Shown: positions 1 to 6,910, numbered from the stretch's first letter. The stretch is 7,329 nt of DNA from an uncultured Eubacteriales bacterium (GCA_944333375.1 CALVKX010000102.1:1-7329), one strand, 5' to 3'. Program-made: numbers and translations. Notes: generated by a model from the letters alone, not told the origin.

Positions 1-1859
1 CGGAAGAGGATGGAGTTGACGATGGCGTTGATGCACACGGATTTGCCGCTGCCCGTCTGGCCCGCGATGAGCAGGTGCGGCATCTTGGCCAGGTCGCAGA
101 TGACGGCGCGGCCCGCGATATCGCGCCCCAAAGCCACGGCCAGGGGCGATTTGGCGGCCTGCATCTCGGGGCTCAGGAGCACCTCGGCCAGGGTTACGCT
201 CTGAATCTCCTTGTTGGGCACCTCCACGCCGAAAAGGTTGGTGCCCGGGATGGGGATCTCGATGCGCACGCCGCCGTTGGCCGCCATGTCCAGGGCGATG
301 TTGTCGGCGATGCTCATGATGCGCTTGACGTTGACACCGCTGGACACCAGCCCCAGCTCAAATCGGGTGACGGCGGGGCCGTGGGTCACGCGCTGCACGC
401 GCGCGGGAATCCCGAAGCTCTCCAGCGTCTTTTCCAGGCGCGTGGCGTCCGCCGTGTCCTGCGCGCGGGTATCGGCCGCCGCGCGGCGCTGCTGGGTGTT
501 GAGCAGGTCGATGGAGGGATAGGCGTAGGGCGCGCGCTCCACGGGCTCAGGCGCGCTGGGCACGGTGGGTTTGGGCACGCCGGGCGGCCGCCTGTAGGCC
601 GCTTCCCGGTCCTCCTTCGTCACCGGCTGAGCCGGCGGGGAGGCGGGCTGCGCCTGGGGCGCCGCTGGCTGGGGCGGGACCTGAACCGTCGCCACGGGCT
701 GGACGGCCTGCGCGTTTTCCTCGATGATGCCGGAGATCTCCGCCTTGCGGCGGCGGATCTCCTCGATGCGGTCCATGGCCTTCTTCTTGGAGGCAGACAC
801 GATCAGCGTGTCCGGCAGGGGCGTCTCCTGCGTCTCCACCCCCATCTCGCTGGGCGTGAAGGTCATGCGGGTCTGATACTGCTTTTCCTTTTTTTCCTTT
901 TTGCCCTTGCTCTCCCCCTTGCGCCAGGGAAGCTGGCGCCCCTCGGGGATGATGAGCTCGTCGTAGATCTCCCCCTGCGGCTGGGGCGGCATGGGCTGCG
1001 GATAGCCCGGCGGCATGCCGTAGGGATAGCCGGGCATGGCGCCCGGCTGCATGGGCGGCTGCTGCATGAGCATGCTGCCATAGGGCGGATAGACCGGGGC
1101 CTCCTGCGGGGCCTCGGATTCGCCCCTGCGGCGGAAGGCGGGCGAGAACATGCGCCGGTCATCCTCCTCGGCCTGCCGGCGCTGGTCCTCCATCTGCTCC
1201 TGATACGCGCGCTCGGCGCGCTGCTGCTCTACCCGCTGGCGCCTGTTTTCCCATCCCTCGCGCACGCTCTCAAAGGTCTGCAACAGGTCAAAGCGCGAAA
1301 CCAGCAGCACGCACGCCGCGCTCACCAGCCCCAGCGCCACGGTCCCGAAGGCCGTGCCCAAAAACGTCCACGCGGGCCAGCCCAGCAGCATGCCAAGCGC
1401 GCCGCCAAACGCGCCGCTCGTCCCGCAGACGTTGAAGGCGGCGCAGATCATGTTCCAGTACCCCGCCGCGTCCACCGGGGGCGGCGTGGCCTGGTTGTTG
1501 TACTTGACCAGATAGGCCGGCAAGGTGTCCTGCCCCACACGGCTGACCAGATCGATGATGCCCAGGACGCACAGCAGCAGCAACGTAAAGAGCAAGAAAG
1601 CGCGTTTGGGCATGCTGCGGCCGGCCGAAAAGGCGACCAGCACCCCGGCCCAGATCAGCAGCACGCTCACGCCCAGGCACAGGCCGCCGCCCAGGCCCTG
1701 CATGACGCGCTTGACCATGGTGAAAAACGCGCCCCTCAGCCCGCCGACCACCGCCAGAAGCGATACCACGCCCAGGGCGATGAGCACGATGCCGATGACC
1801 GCAAAGGCCGCCAGCGTGCCCGATTCATACTGTGCGGCGCTTTTTTTGCCCTTTGCCAT
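1..1859 (-). CDS. spoIIIE: DNA translocase SpoIIIE/FtsK, N-terminal 619 residues (3' end outside window)
   Basis: This is a membrane-anchored, ATP-driven DNA pump of the FtsK/SpoIIIE family, which moves chromosomal DNA through a closing septum. In spore formers it acts at the asymmetric sporulation septum. The reading frame is open from an ATG at 1859 to the window edge. Residues 19-38, 60-78, 86-102 and about 149-188 are hydrophobic, matching the FtsK 4TM domain. A long linker follows (about 191-440): charged, coiled-coil-like at 201-236, rich in P/M/G/Y/Q at 260-295, and Lys/Glu-rich at 314-326. The alpha domain starts near YPSIDLLN (447-454) and includes GPAVTRFE (494-501). Walker A is GQTGSGKS (600-607). 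Walker B and the gamma domain lie beyond the window. GGAGG at 1871-1875 sits 11 nt before the start. The stop of the secreted-protein gene is 24 bp upstream, so cotranscription is likely. The linker is roughly 130 residues longer than in B. subtilis SpoIIIE, whose Walker A lies near residue 467. The family is certain; calling it spoIIIE rather than a vegetative ftsK is inferred from the sporulation neighbours. Confidence 0.96.
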   Translation of the reverse strand, partial: MAKGKKSAAQYESGTLAAFAVIGIVLIALGVVSLLAVVGGLRGAFFTMVKRVMQGLGGGLCLGVSVLLIWAGVLVAFSAGRSMPKRAFLLFTLLLLCVLGIIDLVSRVGQDTLPAYLVKYNNQATPPPVDAAGYWNMICAAFNVCGTSGAFGGALGMLLGWPAWTFLGTAFGTVALGLVSAACVLLVSRFDLLQTFESVREGWENRRQRVEQQRAERAYQEQMEDQRRQAEEDDRRMFSPAFRRRGESEAPQEAPVYPPYGSMLMQQPPMQPGAMPGYPYGMPPGYPQPMPPQPQGEIYDELIIPEGRQLPWRKGESKGKKEKKEKQYQTRMTFTPSEMGVETQETPLPDTLIVSASKKKAMDRIEEIRRRKAEISGIIEENAQAVQPVATVQVPPQPAAPQAQPASPPAQPVTKEDREAAYRRPPGVPKPTVPSAPEPVERAPYAYPSIDLLNTQQRRAAADTRAQDTADATRLEKTLESFGIPARVQRVTHGPAVTRFELGLVSSGVNVKRIMSIADNIALDMAANGGVRIEIPIPGTNLFGVEVPNKEIQSVTLAEVLLSPEMQAAKSPLAVALGRDIAGRAVICDLAKMPHLLIAGQTGSGKSVCINAIVNSILF

Positions 1860-1883
1860 TGATGCACGATCCTCCGAACTGTG

Positions 1884-3035
1884 TTACTTGCAAAGCTGTA
1901 TGGCGCGTAGCGTCCCCTCGGCGTCCGCGTGCAGGCGAAGCTCGTATGCACCGAAGTGATACACGTCGCTCTCCCCGGCGGGCAGGCCGTAATCATAGGC
2001 CATGCTGTCGGTGAAGGTCATCGTCCGCTCCGGCTCGCCCAGAACGGCGCGCCAGTCCGCGCGCACGGCGCGGCCGATCATCAGCCCAAACAGGCCGCCG
2101 CGGCGCATCTGGATGCCCTCAACCACCGACGCGCCGTAGCCGCTCTGGATGGCGTCGGAGATTACCAGAATCTCCCGGAAAGCCGGGGCTTCCAGCACAT
2201 AGTAGCGCCCGCCGGGAAACTCGTCCGGCGTGCGTAGAAGGCGGTAGCGCTCCACCACGTCGGTCATGCGGTCGCCCAGGCGCACGGGAATATGGGGCAG
2301 CTCGCCCGCGGCGGCGCTCTCCCCGATCGCCTCGCGGGCCTCCTGCGCTGTCAGCTCCGCCTCCAGCAGGCCGGCCGCGGCCGGCAGCGCGTCCTCCGCG
2401 GTCAGGAGGAAGTCTGAAAGCTCGCCGTAAAAAAACTGACACGCGCCGCTGTACCCGCTCATGAGCCGAAGCTGATCGGAGGGATACCAGAAGGTGACGC
2501 CGTCCGCGTCCAGGGTGAAGGCGTCCCGCGGCAGAGGGGTGATGTTGCTGTATTCCATGTAGCCGCTGAGCTCCTCGCCCAGGCTTTCCTCCGCCTCGGC
2601 CTCCATCCACGCGACCGCCGCGTCCACGTCTTTAAACAGCTTGTCCATAGAAAGCCGCTCTCCCGTCGCCAGGTCGTAGGTCAGGGCCGCGTAGGCCTGT
2701 CCCTCCCGCCCATCGGGCATTTTGCCCTGAGCGTTCATAACGGCCGAAAACACGTCTTCGGTCAGCATCGTCACCTCGTAATCCACCTTGAGGCCCCAGG
2801 GGCTGTCCCCCAGCGTGGCCAGCGTGACCAGGTGATTGGCCACGCCGGAGGAAAGCACGATGTCGTCGTTGATTTTCGTCTGAATCTCCTCGTCCGCCAT
2901 GCCCTTGAGCTGCGGATAGGCCACATGGTTTTCCCCGATCTGCGTGCGCACCTCGTCCACTTCGCCCTGCGCCAGGGCGGGCAGGACAGCGGTCAAAGCG
3001 GCGGCAAGCGCCAGCGCAAAAAGCAGTTTCCGCAT
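1884..3035 (-). CDS. Secreted protein of unknown function with a DUF4163/DUF3298-like N-terminal half
   Basis: The 383-residue product begins with a classic Sec signal peptide: MRK, a hydrophobic core at residues 4-18, and a probable signal peptidase I site after PALA (A22/Q23). There is no lipobox cysteine, so the mature protein should be released or wall-associated. Residues about 30-205 recall the DUF4163/DUF3298 fold found in RsiV- and PdaC-type proteins: a YPQLKG motif at 40-45, an 'IQTKIND' helix, then LTYDLATGERLSMDKLF (118-134), and a later aromatic 'FWYPSDQL' strand. The last roughly 150 residues look like a separate domain with LGEPE and a closing beta pattern that I do not recognise. 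The ATG at 3035 is preferred over the upstream ATG at 3068. It is preceded by AAGGAAGTGA (3041-3050) and starts directly with the signal peptide, while 3068 has no ribosome site and would add 11 polar residues. The gene is 24 bp upstream of spoIIIE and has its own candidate promoter. The coding call is firm; the domain assignment is from memory of the pattern and tentative. Confidence 0.85.
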   Translation of the reverse strand: MRKLLFALALAAALTAVLPALAQGEVDEVRTQIGENHVAYPQLKGMADEEIQTKINDDIVLSSGVANHLVTLATLGDSPWGLKVDYEVTMLTEDVFSAVMNAQGKMPDGREGQAYAALTYDLATGERLSMDKLFKDVDAAVAWMEAEAEESLGEELSGYMEYSNITPLPRDAFTLDADGVTFWYPSDQLRLMSGYSGACQFFYGELSDFLLTAEDALPAAAGLLEAELTAQEAREAIGESAAAGELPHIPVRLGDRMTDVVERYRLLRTPDEFPGGRYYVLEAPAFREILVISDAIQSGYGASVVEGIQMRRGGLFGLMIGRAVRADWRAVLGEPERTMTFTDSMAYDYGLPAGESDVYHFGAYELRLHADAEGTLRAIQLCK

Positions 3036-3040
3036 GGCGG

Positions 3041-3050
3041 TCACTTCCTT
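3041..3050 (-). promoter_or_regulatory. Ribosome binding site that sets the start of the secreted-protein gene
   Basis: AAGGAAGTGA on the minus strand lies 5 nt before the ATG at 3035 (10 nt from the AAGGA core). It supports that start over the ATG at 3068, which would place this site inside the coding sequence. Confidence 0.6.
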
Positions 3051-3068
3051 TCGGCGATTCTTTTGCAT

Positions 3069-3102
3069 CGTATAGTTTACAACGAAATCAACTTTATTGC
3101 AA
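3069..3102 (-). promoter_or_regulatory. Candidate promoter for the secreted-protein gene and spoIIIE
   Basis: The 116-bp gap between dpaB and the secreted-protein gene is AT-rich against a GC-rich background. On the minus strand TTGCAA (3102-3097) is followed by 17 bp and TAAACT (3079-3074). An overlapping TATACG (3074-3069) is an alternative -10 but lacks a good -35 at standard spacing. Initiation would fall about 30 nt before the ATG at 3035. I see no convincing terminator in the rest of the gap, so readthrough from dpaB is also possible. Confidence 0.45.
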
Positions 3103-3151
3103 GTTTGTTACATCATTTCTCCACATTGCGCAGGTTCTGACAGCCTCCGCG

Positions 3152-3757
3152 CTAATGAAGCACCTCCGGCTCCTCCTCTCCCCCGCGCAGGAGCATGGGC
3201 TGGAGCTGCACGCCGGAGAGCGCCGCGGCGACGGTCCGCGGGATCTGCGCAAAATCCGCTACCAGAGATCGCGGCTTTTTCACCGGGTCGTCCTGGCCGA
3301 AGGGTACGAAGTAAATATTGCGCATGTTGAGCAGGCGGCCGATGTTCTGCGCCGCCGTACCGAGTCCATCGTTGGTGGAGACGGCCAGCACAAGCGGCCG
3401 GTCGTTGCGCAGGTGGCTCTTGGCGCCCAGCAGCGCCGGCGTGTCAAAGATGCCGCCGGCCAGCTTGGCGAGGCTGTTGCCCGTGGCCGGGGCGATGAGG
3501 AAAACGTCGCTCATCTTTTTGGGGCCGATGGGCTCGGCGCCGGTCAGGGTGTCGATGGGCTCGTTTCCGGTGATCTCGACGATGCGGGCGCGCAGGTGCT
3601 CGGCCGTCATGAAGCGCGTGTCGAGCGTGCCGGCGTTGAACGACAGCACCGGCAGCACCTCATAGCCCCGCCGAACCAGCGCCTCCATCTGCTTGAGCAC
3701 CCGCTCAAAGGTACAAAACGAGCCCGTCATGGCAAATCCGATGGTGGTCTTTTTCAT
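3152..3757 (-). CDS. dpaB: Dipicolinate synthase subunit B (SpoVFB/DpaB)
   Basis: This is the flavoprotein-like subunit of dipicolinate synthase. With DpaA it converts a dihydrodipicolinate-pathway intermediate into dipicolinic acid in the mother cell; the acid is then loaded into the spore core with calcium. The 201-residue length matches B. subtilis SpoVFB (about 200). Family landmarks are the N-terminal nucleotide-binding start IGFAMTGSFCTFE (about residues 6-18), EPIGPKKMSDVFLIAPATGNS with the flavoprotein-type 'APATGNS' loop, 'AVSTNDGLG', and the strongly diagnostic PFGQDDPVKKP. The ATG overlaps the dpaA stop as ATGA (3754-3757), and GGGAGG at 3765-3770 lies 7 nt upstream. Translation is therefore coupled to dpaA and the two subunits are probably made in balanced amounts. 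It stops with TAG at 3152-3154, and no convincing terminator follows before the next gene. Identification is very secure. Confidence 0.97.
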   Translation of the reverse strand: MKKTTIGFAMTGSFCTFERVLKQMEALVRRGYEVLPVLSFNAGTLDTRFMTAEHLRARIVEITGNEPIDTLTGAEPIGPKKMSDVFLIAPATGNSLAKLAGGIFDTPALLGAKSHLRNDRPLVLAVSTNDGLGTAAQNIGRLLNMRNIYFVPFGQDDPVKKPRSLVADFAQIPRTVAAALSGVQLQPMLLRGGEEEPEVLH

Positions 3758-4587
3758 AGCGACGCCTCCCTGAGCAGCTCCACACAGACCTGTTTGAGCG
3801 CATGCGCGGCGCTAGACGGCGCATAGCGCGCGGGAAGCGCGGGCAGGACCTCCGCCCGCAGCCCCATAGCCTCCGCCTCAGCGCGGTCAAAGCCGTAGGG
3901 CGCGCTGGCCAATTCCAGAAGCCATGTCCCTTTGGGCAGCCTTTCCAGCACCTGCGTGCCCAGCACCTGCGCGGGCACGGTGTTAAGGACCATGTCCATA
4001 TGCCCGGCCACTTCGGGCAGCGCATCAAAGGAAACGGCGCGCATGCCGTCGCTCAGCGCCGTCAGCCGCTGTTCCCCGCGCCGGGCGGCCACCCAGACCT
4101 CCGCCCCCAGGGCTCCGAGCCTGCGCGCCAGCGCGCGGGCAAAGCGGCCGTAGCCGGTCACCAGCACGGCCATGTCCATCAGCGCCCTTTCAGTGCGGCC
4201 CATGGCCTGCGCCAGCGCGCCCTCGGCGGACAGGGCCGCGTTTCGCTCAAGAAAAGCTTCACTTTTTGCGTAGGAAAGCAGCCGCAGCTCCTTTGCCTCC
4301 GCCATGTACGCTTCCAGCCCGCCGCCCGCCAGCACCACCGCGCCCGGCCGCGCGCCTTCCAGCACATCCCCCGGTCGCAGGCTCAGGCCCGTGAGCGTGG
4401 GCACAAGTCCCTCCCGGACCGCATGGGGATAGGGAAAGAGGATGGCCTGCGCCGCCCCGATGTCCGCCTCTTTTTCGTCCTCCGGGCGAAGGCCCAGCGT
4501 CGCCGTCTGAAACCCTTCCCCAGCCAGCAGACGCGCCAGGCGCAGCATCCTGCCGTCGCCGCCGGCCACCAACAGCCTTCTCAACAA
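3754..4587 (-). CDS. dpaA: Dipicolinate synthase subunit A (SpoVFA/DpaA), TTG start
   Basis: This is the NAD(P)-binding, dehydrogenase-like subunit of dipicolinate synthase and the partner of DpaB. From the TTG at 4587 it is 277 residues, a little shorter than B. subtilis SpoVFA (about 297). The N-terminal SpoVFA domain starts LRRLLVAGGDGRMLRLARLL, with the family's GGD-R signature. The central part has the family's 'AEGAL' helix and a Rossmann turn, GYGRFA, at about residue 165. The C-terminal part shows 'VLNTVPAQVL', 'LLELASAPYGFD' and 'LPARYAPSSAA'. Several family glycines are replaced: GLGRTG in B. subtilis corresponds to GYGRFA here, and the usual LPG...APKTAG to LPARYAPSSAA. TTG is chosen because GGAGG (4596-4600) is 8 nt upstream and the product then begins exactly at the Rossmann strand. 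A GTG at 4671 would run back into the maltose phosphorylase gene and add 28 residues that look unlike the family. A second TTG at 4584 is the nearest alternative. The stop overlaps the dpaB start. Confidence 0.92.
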   Translation of the reverse strand: MLRRLLVAGGDGRMLRLARLLAGEGFQTATLGLRPEDEKEADIGAAQAILFPYPHAVREGLVPTLTGLSLRPGDVLEGARPGAVVLAGGGLEAYMAEAKELRLLSYAKSEAFLERNAALSAEGALAQAMGRTERALMDMAVLVTGYGRFARALARRLGALGAEVWVAARRGEQRLTALSDGMRAVSFDALPEVAGHMDMVLNTVPAQVLGTQVLERLPKGTWLLELASAPYGFDRAEAEAMGLRAEVLPALPARYAPSSAAHALKQVCVELLREASL

Positions 4588-4643
4588 AAAAACCGCCTCC
4601 CGCCGATGCAAGATACTGCATCCTATGCGGAAGGCGGAGGCGG
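4586..4643 (-). terminator. Rho-independent terminator of the maltose phosphorylase gene
   Basis: On the minus strand CCGCCTCCGCC (4643-4633), 8 nt after the TAA, pairs with GGCGGGAGGCGG (4604-4593), giving an 11-bp stem with one bulged G. A run of seven T follows directly (4592-4586). The loop contains its own perfect 6-bp hairpin, GATGCA (4622-4617) and TGCATC (4610-4605), which abuts the main 3' arm. The 3' arm also holds the dpaA Shine-Dalgarno sequence, and the T-run forms part of the dpaA start. Confidence 0.8.
4596..4600 (-). promoter_or_regulatory. Ribosome binding site that sets the dpaA TTG start
   Basis: GGAGG lies 8 nt before the TTG at 4587 and 11 nt before the second TTG at 4584. 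It is the only strong Shine-Dalgarno sequence near the 5' end of dpaA, so it decides the start. The same bases form the 3' arm of the upstream gene's terminator hairpin. Confidence 0.7.
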
Positions 4644-4647
4644 GGTG
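4619..4647 (-). promoter_or_regulatory. Possible sigmaK-type promoter of dpaAB
   Basis: The minus strand reads GCATAGGATG (4628-4619), close to the sigmaK -10 pattern gCATAnnnTA with only the last base different. CACC at 4647-4644 is a plausible short -35 element, with 16 bp between CACC and CATA. Transcription would start near 4612, leaving a leader of about 25 nt with the Shine-Dalgarno sequence correctly placed. In B. subtilis spoVF is a mother-cell sigmaK gene, which makes the match meaningful. The motif is short, so chance is possible. Confidence 0.42.
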
Positions 4648-4651
4648 CGGC

Positions 4652-6910
4652 TTAGAGCGCGTGCACCACACAGCCGGAGAGCGTCTGCTCCCCGCCGCAG
4701 AGCGTGATTTTCAGCGGCTCGCCCTGCAAAAGCTCCACCCGGGCCTCGCCCGGACGGACGCTGAGGCGGATGACGCGGCCGCGGTAGTGGAACTGGAAGG
4801 CATAGCCCTTCCAGGCGGAGGGCAGAAACGGCTTAAGGCTCAGGCCGTTGGTGGTGCGCATGCCCGCAAATCCGTGCGCCATGGCCAGCCAGCTTCCGGC
4901 CATGCTGGTGATGTGCAGGCCGTCGTCGGTGTCGTTGTTGATGTTGTCCAGATCCAGCCGCGCGGTGCGCTGGTACATCTCCACCGCCTTCTCGTGATAG
5001 CCGAGCTGGGCCGCCAGGATGCTGTGCACGCAGGGCGAGAGGCTGCTCTCATGCACGGTCATGGGCTCGTAGAAGTCGAAGTTGCGGCGGATGGTGTCCT
5101 CATCGTAGAGGTGGTTGAGGAAATAGAGTCCCTGCAGCACGTCCGCCTGCTTGATGAAGCAGCTTCTCAGGATGTGATCCCACGACCAGTGCTGATTGAT
5201 GGGACGCTGGCCGGCGGGGATGTCGGAGGCGGGCATGAGGTCCTTGTCCAGGAAGGTGTCGTGCTGCACGAAGATTCCCAGCTCCTCGTCCTCGGGGTAA
5301 TACATCTTCTCCACCACGTCCACCATGTGCGAAAGCTCCTGATCGGTGATGGAGAGCTCGTCGCGGCGGCTCTGGGAGGCCCGGCGCGCCTGGGTCACAA
5401 ACAGGCCGATGCTCCAGGCCGCGATGCGGTTGGTGTACCAGTTGTTGTTGACGTTGTTTTCATACTCGTTGGGGCCGGTGACGCCGTGAATCATGTATTT
5501 GCCCCGGCGCCTGGAAAAATGCACGCGGTCGGTATAGAAGCGCGCGATGCCGCACAGCACGTCCAGGCCCTCGCGCAGCATGTAGTCCATGTCGCCGGTA
5601 TAGGTGGCGTAGTTGAAGATGGCGTGGGCGATGGCGCCGTTGCGGTGGATCTCCTCAAAGGTGATCTCCCACTCGTTATGGCACTCCACGCCCGTGAAGG
5701 TGACCATGGGGAAAAGCGCCCCCCTGAGCCCCTGCTGACGCGCGTTGTGATACGCGCCGTCGAGCTGGAGCCAGCGGTAGAGCAGAAGCTGTTTGGCCAC
5801 GTCCTCGCCCGCGATGGCCATGTAGACCGGCAGGCAATAGGCCTCGGTATCCCAGTAGGTGGCCCCGCCGTATTTCTCCCCGGTGAAGCCCTTGGGGCCG
5901 ATGTTGAGGCGCGCGTCGTCGCCGGAATAGGTGCTCAGAAGCTGGAAAAGGTTGAAGCGGATGCCCTGCTGGGCCGCGTCGTCGCCCTCGATGGTCACGT
6001 CGCAGCCCGCCCAGCGCTCGCGCCAGGCGGCGGTATGCGCCTGCCGGAGGGCGTCGTAGCCGACCTCCCGGGCGCGGGAGGCGGCCTTGAGCGACAGGGT
6101 GTTGAGCACGTTCTCCTCGAAATCGCGGCTGGTGAAGCACAGGACGTACTTTTCAAGCGAGGCGGTCTCCCCCGCCTTCACGGCGCCCTCGTAGCGAATC
6201 TCCACATAGCCGCTGTCCAGCCGGCGGTCCTCCATCTCCAGCCCGTCGGCCCAGCAGCTCATGGCCGCGCTTACGGCAAAGCGAGGCGTGCCGAAGGGGT
6301 TTTCCCTGGTCTTGGTCAGAAGCGCCAGCGCGTCCTCGGTTTCCTCCTCCCCCAGCATGTCCCAGAACGTCTCGTCATAGTTGCTGTCCAGATTGCGCAC
6401 ATTCGCATCCAGATAGGGACGCATCACCACTTTTGCTTCATAATCCGGCGTTAAGCAGTATTTTACCGCCAAAAGTTCCTTCTGCGCGAGCGAAATAAAG
6501 CGTTCCGCCTCCACTCGGACGCACCCGCCCGCCGTTTTGACGGTGAAGCGGCGCACGAACAGTCCGTTTTGCATGTCCAGCTCGCGGTAGAAGTCCTGCA
6601 CGCTGGCGGTGGCGAGGTCCAGCGGCTCCCCGTCGATCTCCACATGGATGCCGTTGAGGCGCACGGCGTTGATGACCTTGCCGAAATACTGGGGATAACC
6701 GTTCTTCCACCAGCCCACGCGCGTCTTGTCCGGGAACCAAACGCCCCCGATATACGTGCCCAGATGCGTGTCGCCCGTGTAGTCCTCCTCAAAGTTGCCG
6801 CGCATGCCCATATAGCCGTTTCCCGCGGAGGTCAGGCTCTCGGACAGACGCATGCGCTCCTTGTCCAGTCCCCTTTCCACGACCTTCCAGGGATGAATCT
6901 CAAAGCTCAT
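4652..6910 (-). CDS. mapA: Maltose phosphorylase, glycoside hydrolase family 65
   Basis: This cytoplasmic inverting phosphorylase converts maltose plus phosphate to glucose plus beta-D-glucose 1-phosphate. The 752 residues fit GH65: an N-terminal beta-sandwich (about 1-270), a helical linker, an (alpha/alpha)6 barrel (about 320-690) and a small C-terminal beta region. The barrel carries GGATYWDTEAYCLPVYM, a FTGVECHNEWEITFEEIHRNG segment with H411-E419 as HNEWEITFE, and HGVTGPNEYENN with E482 as the predicted general acid. It also carries K587-Q588 in FIKQADV, and GLHITSMAGSW near the presumed phosphate site. The HNEWEITFE loop corresponds to the acceptor-site loop of Lactobacillus maltose phosphorylase, which favours maltose over trehalose or kojibiose specificity. 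No signal peptide is present. The ATG at 6910 has AAGGAGA (6919-6925) 8 nt upstream; a TTG at 6937 lies before that site and is rejected. A sigmaA-like promoter precedes the gene and a terminator follows it, so it is probably monocistronic. No beta-phosphoglucomutase or maltose transporter gene is in the window. Confidence 0.93.
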   Translation of the reverse strand: MSFEIHPWKVVERGLDKERMRLSESLTSAGNGYMGMRGNFEEDYTGDTHLGTYIGGVWFPDKTRVGWWKNGYPQYFGKVINAVRLNGIHVEIDGEPLDLATASVQDFYRELDMQNGLFVRRFTVKTAGGCVRVEAERFISLAQKELLAVKYCLTPDYEAKVVMRPYLDANVRNLDSNYDETFWDMLGEEETEDALALLTKTRENPFGTPRFAVSAAMSCWADGLEMEDRRLDSGYVEIRYEGAVKAGETASLEKYVLCFTSRDFEENVLNTLSLKAASRAREVGYDALRQAHTAAWRERWAGCDVTIEGDDAAQQGIRFNLFQLLSTYSGDDARLNIGPKGFTGEKYGGATYWDTEAYCLPVYMAIAGEDVAKQLLLYRWLQLDGAYHNARQQGLRGALFPMVTFTGVECHNEWEITFEEIHRNGAIAHAIFNYATYTGDMDYMLREGLDVLCGIARFYTDRVHFSRRRGKYMIHGVTGPNEYENNVNNNWYTNRIAAWSIGLFVTQARRASQSRRDELSITDQELSHMVDVVEKMYYPEDEELGIFVQHDTFLDKDLMPASDIPAGQRPINQHWSWDHILRSCFIKQADVLQGLYFLNHLYDEDTIRRNFDFYEPMTVHESSLSPCVHSILAAQLGYHEKAVEMYQRTARLDLDNINNDTDDGLHITSMAGSWLAMAHGFAGMRTTNGLSLKPFLPSAWKGYAFQFHYRGRVIRLSVRPGEARVELLQGEPLKITLCGGEQTLSGCVVHAL

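Noticed and set aside
882..900. A7 runs in spoIIIE (here and near codons 5-7) as programmed frameshift or phase-variation sites
   Set aside because: Each simply encodes lysines in a basic segment. The frame continues intact to Walker A and there is no accompanying stop, long repeat or clear stimulatory structure.
75..1862. A 595-codon open frame on the plus strand opposite spoIIIE
   Set aside because: It mirrors the translocase reading frame almost exactly, its product is biased to H, R, G, A, L and D with no domain, and it reflects GC-rich codon use in the true gene.
3122..3148. GCGC...GCGC repeat after dpaB as a terminator
   Set aside because: The stem is short and interrupted, the loop is unpaired and no T-run follows.
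4588..4671. An N-terminal extension of DpaA from a GTG at 4671
   Set aside because: It would overlap the end of mapA, run through the terminator, add 28 residues unlike SpoVFA and lack a ribosome site.
4625..6454. A 609-codon open frame on the plus strand opposite mapA
   Set aside because: It is an antisense shadow of the GH65 gene, rich in V, H, G and L with no recognisable family.
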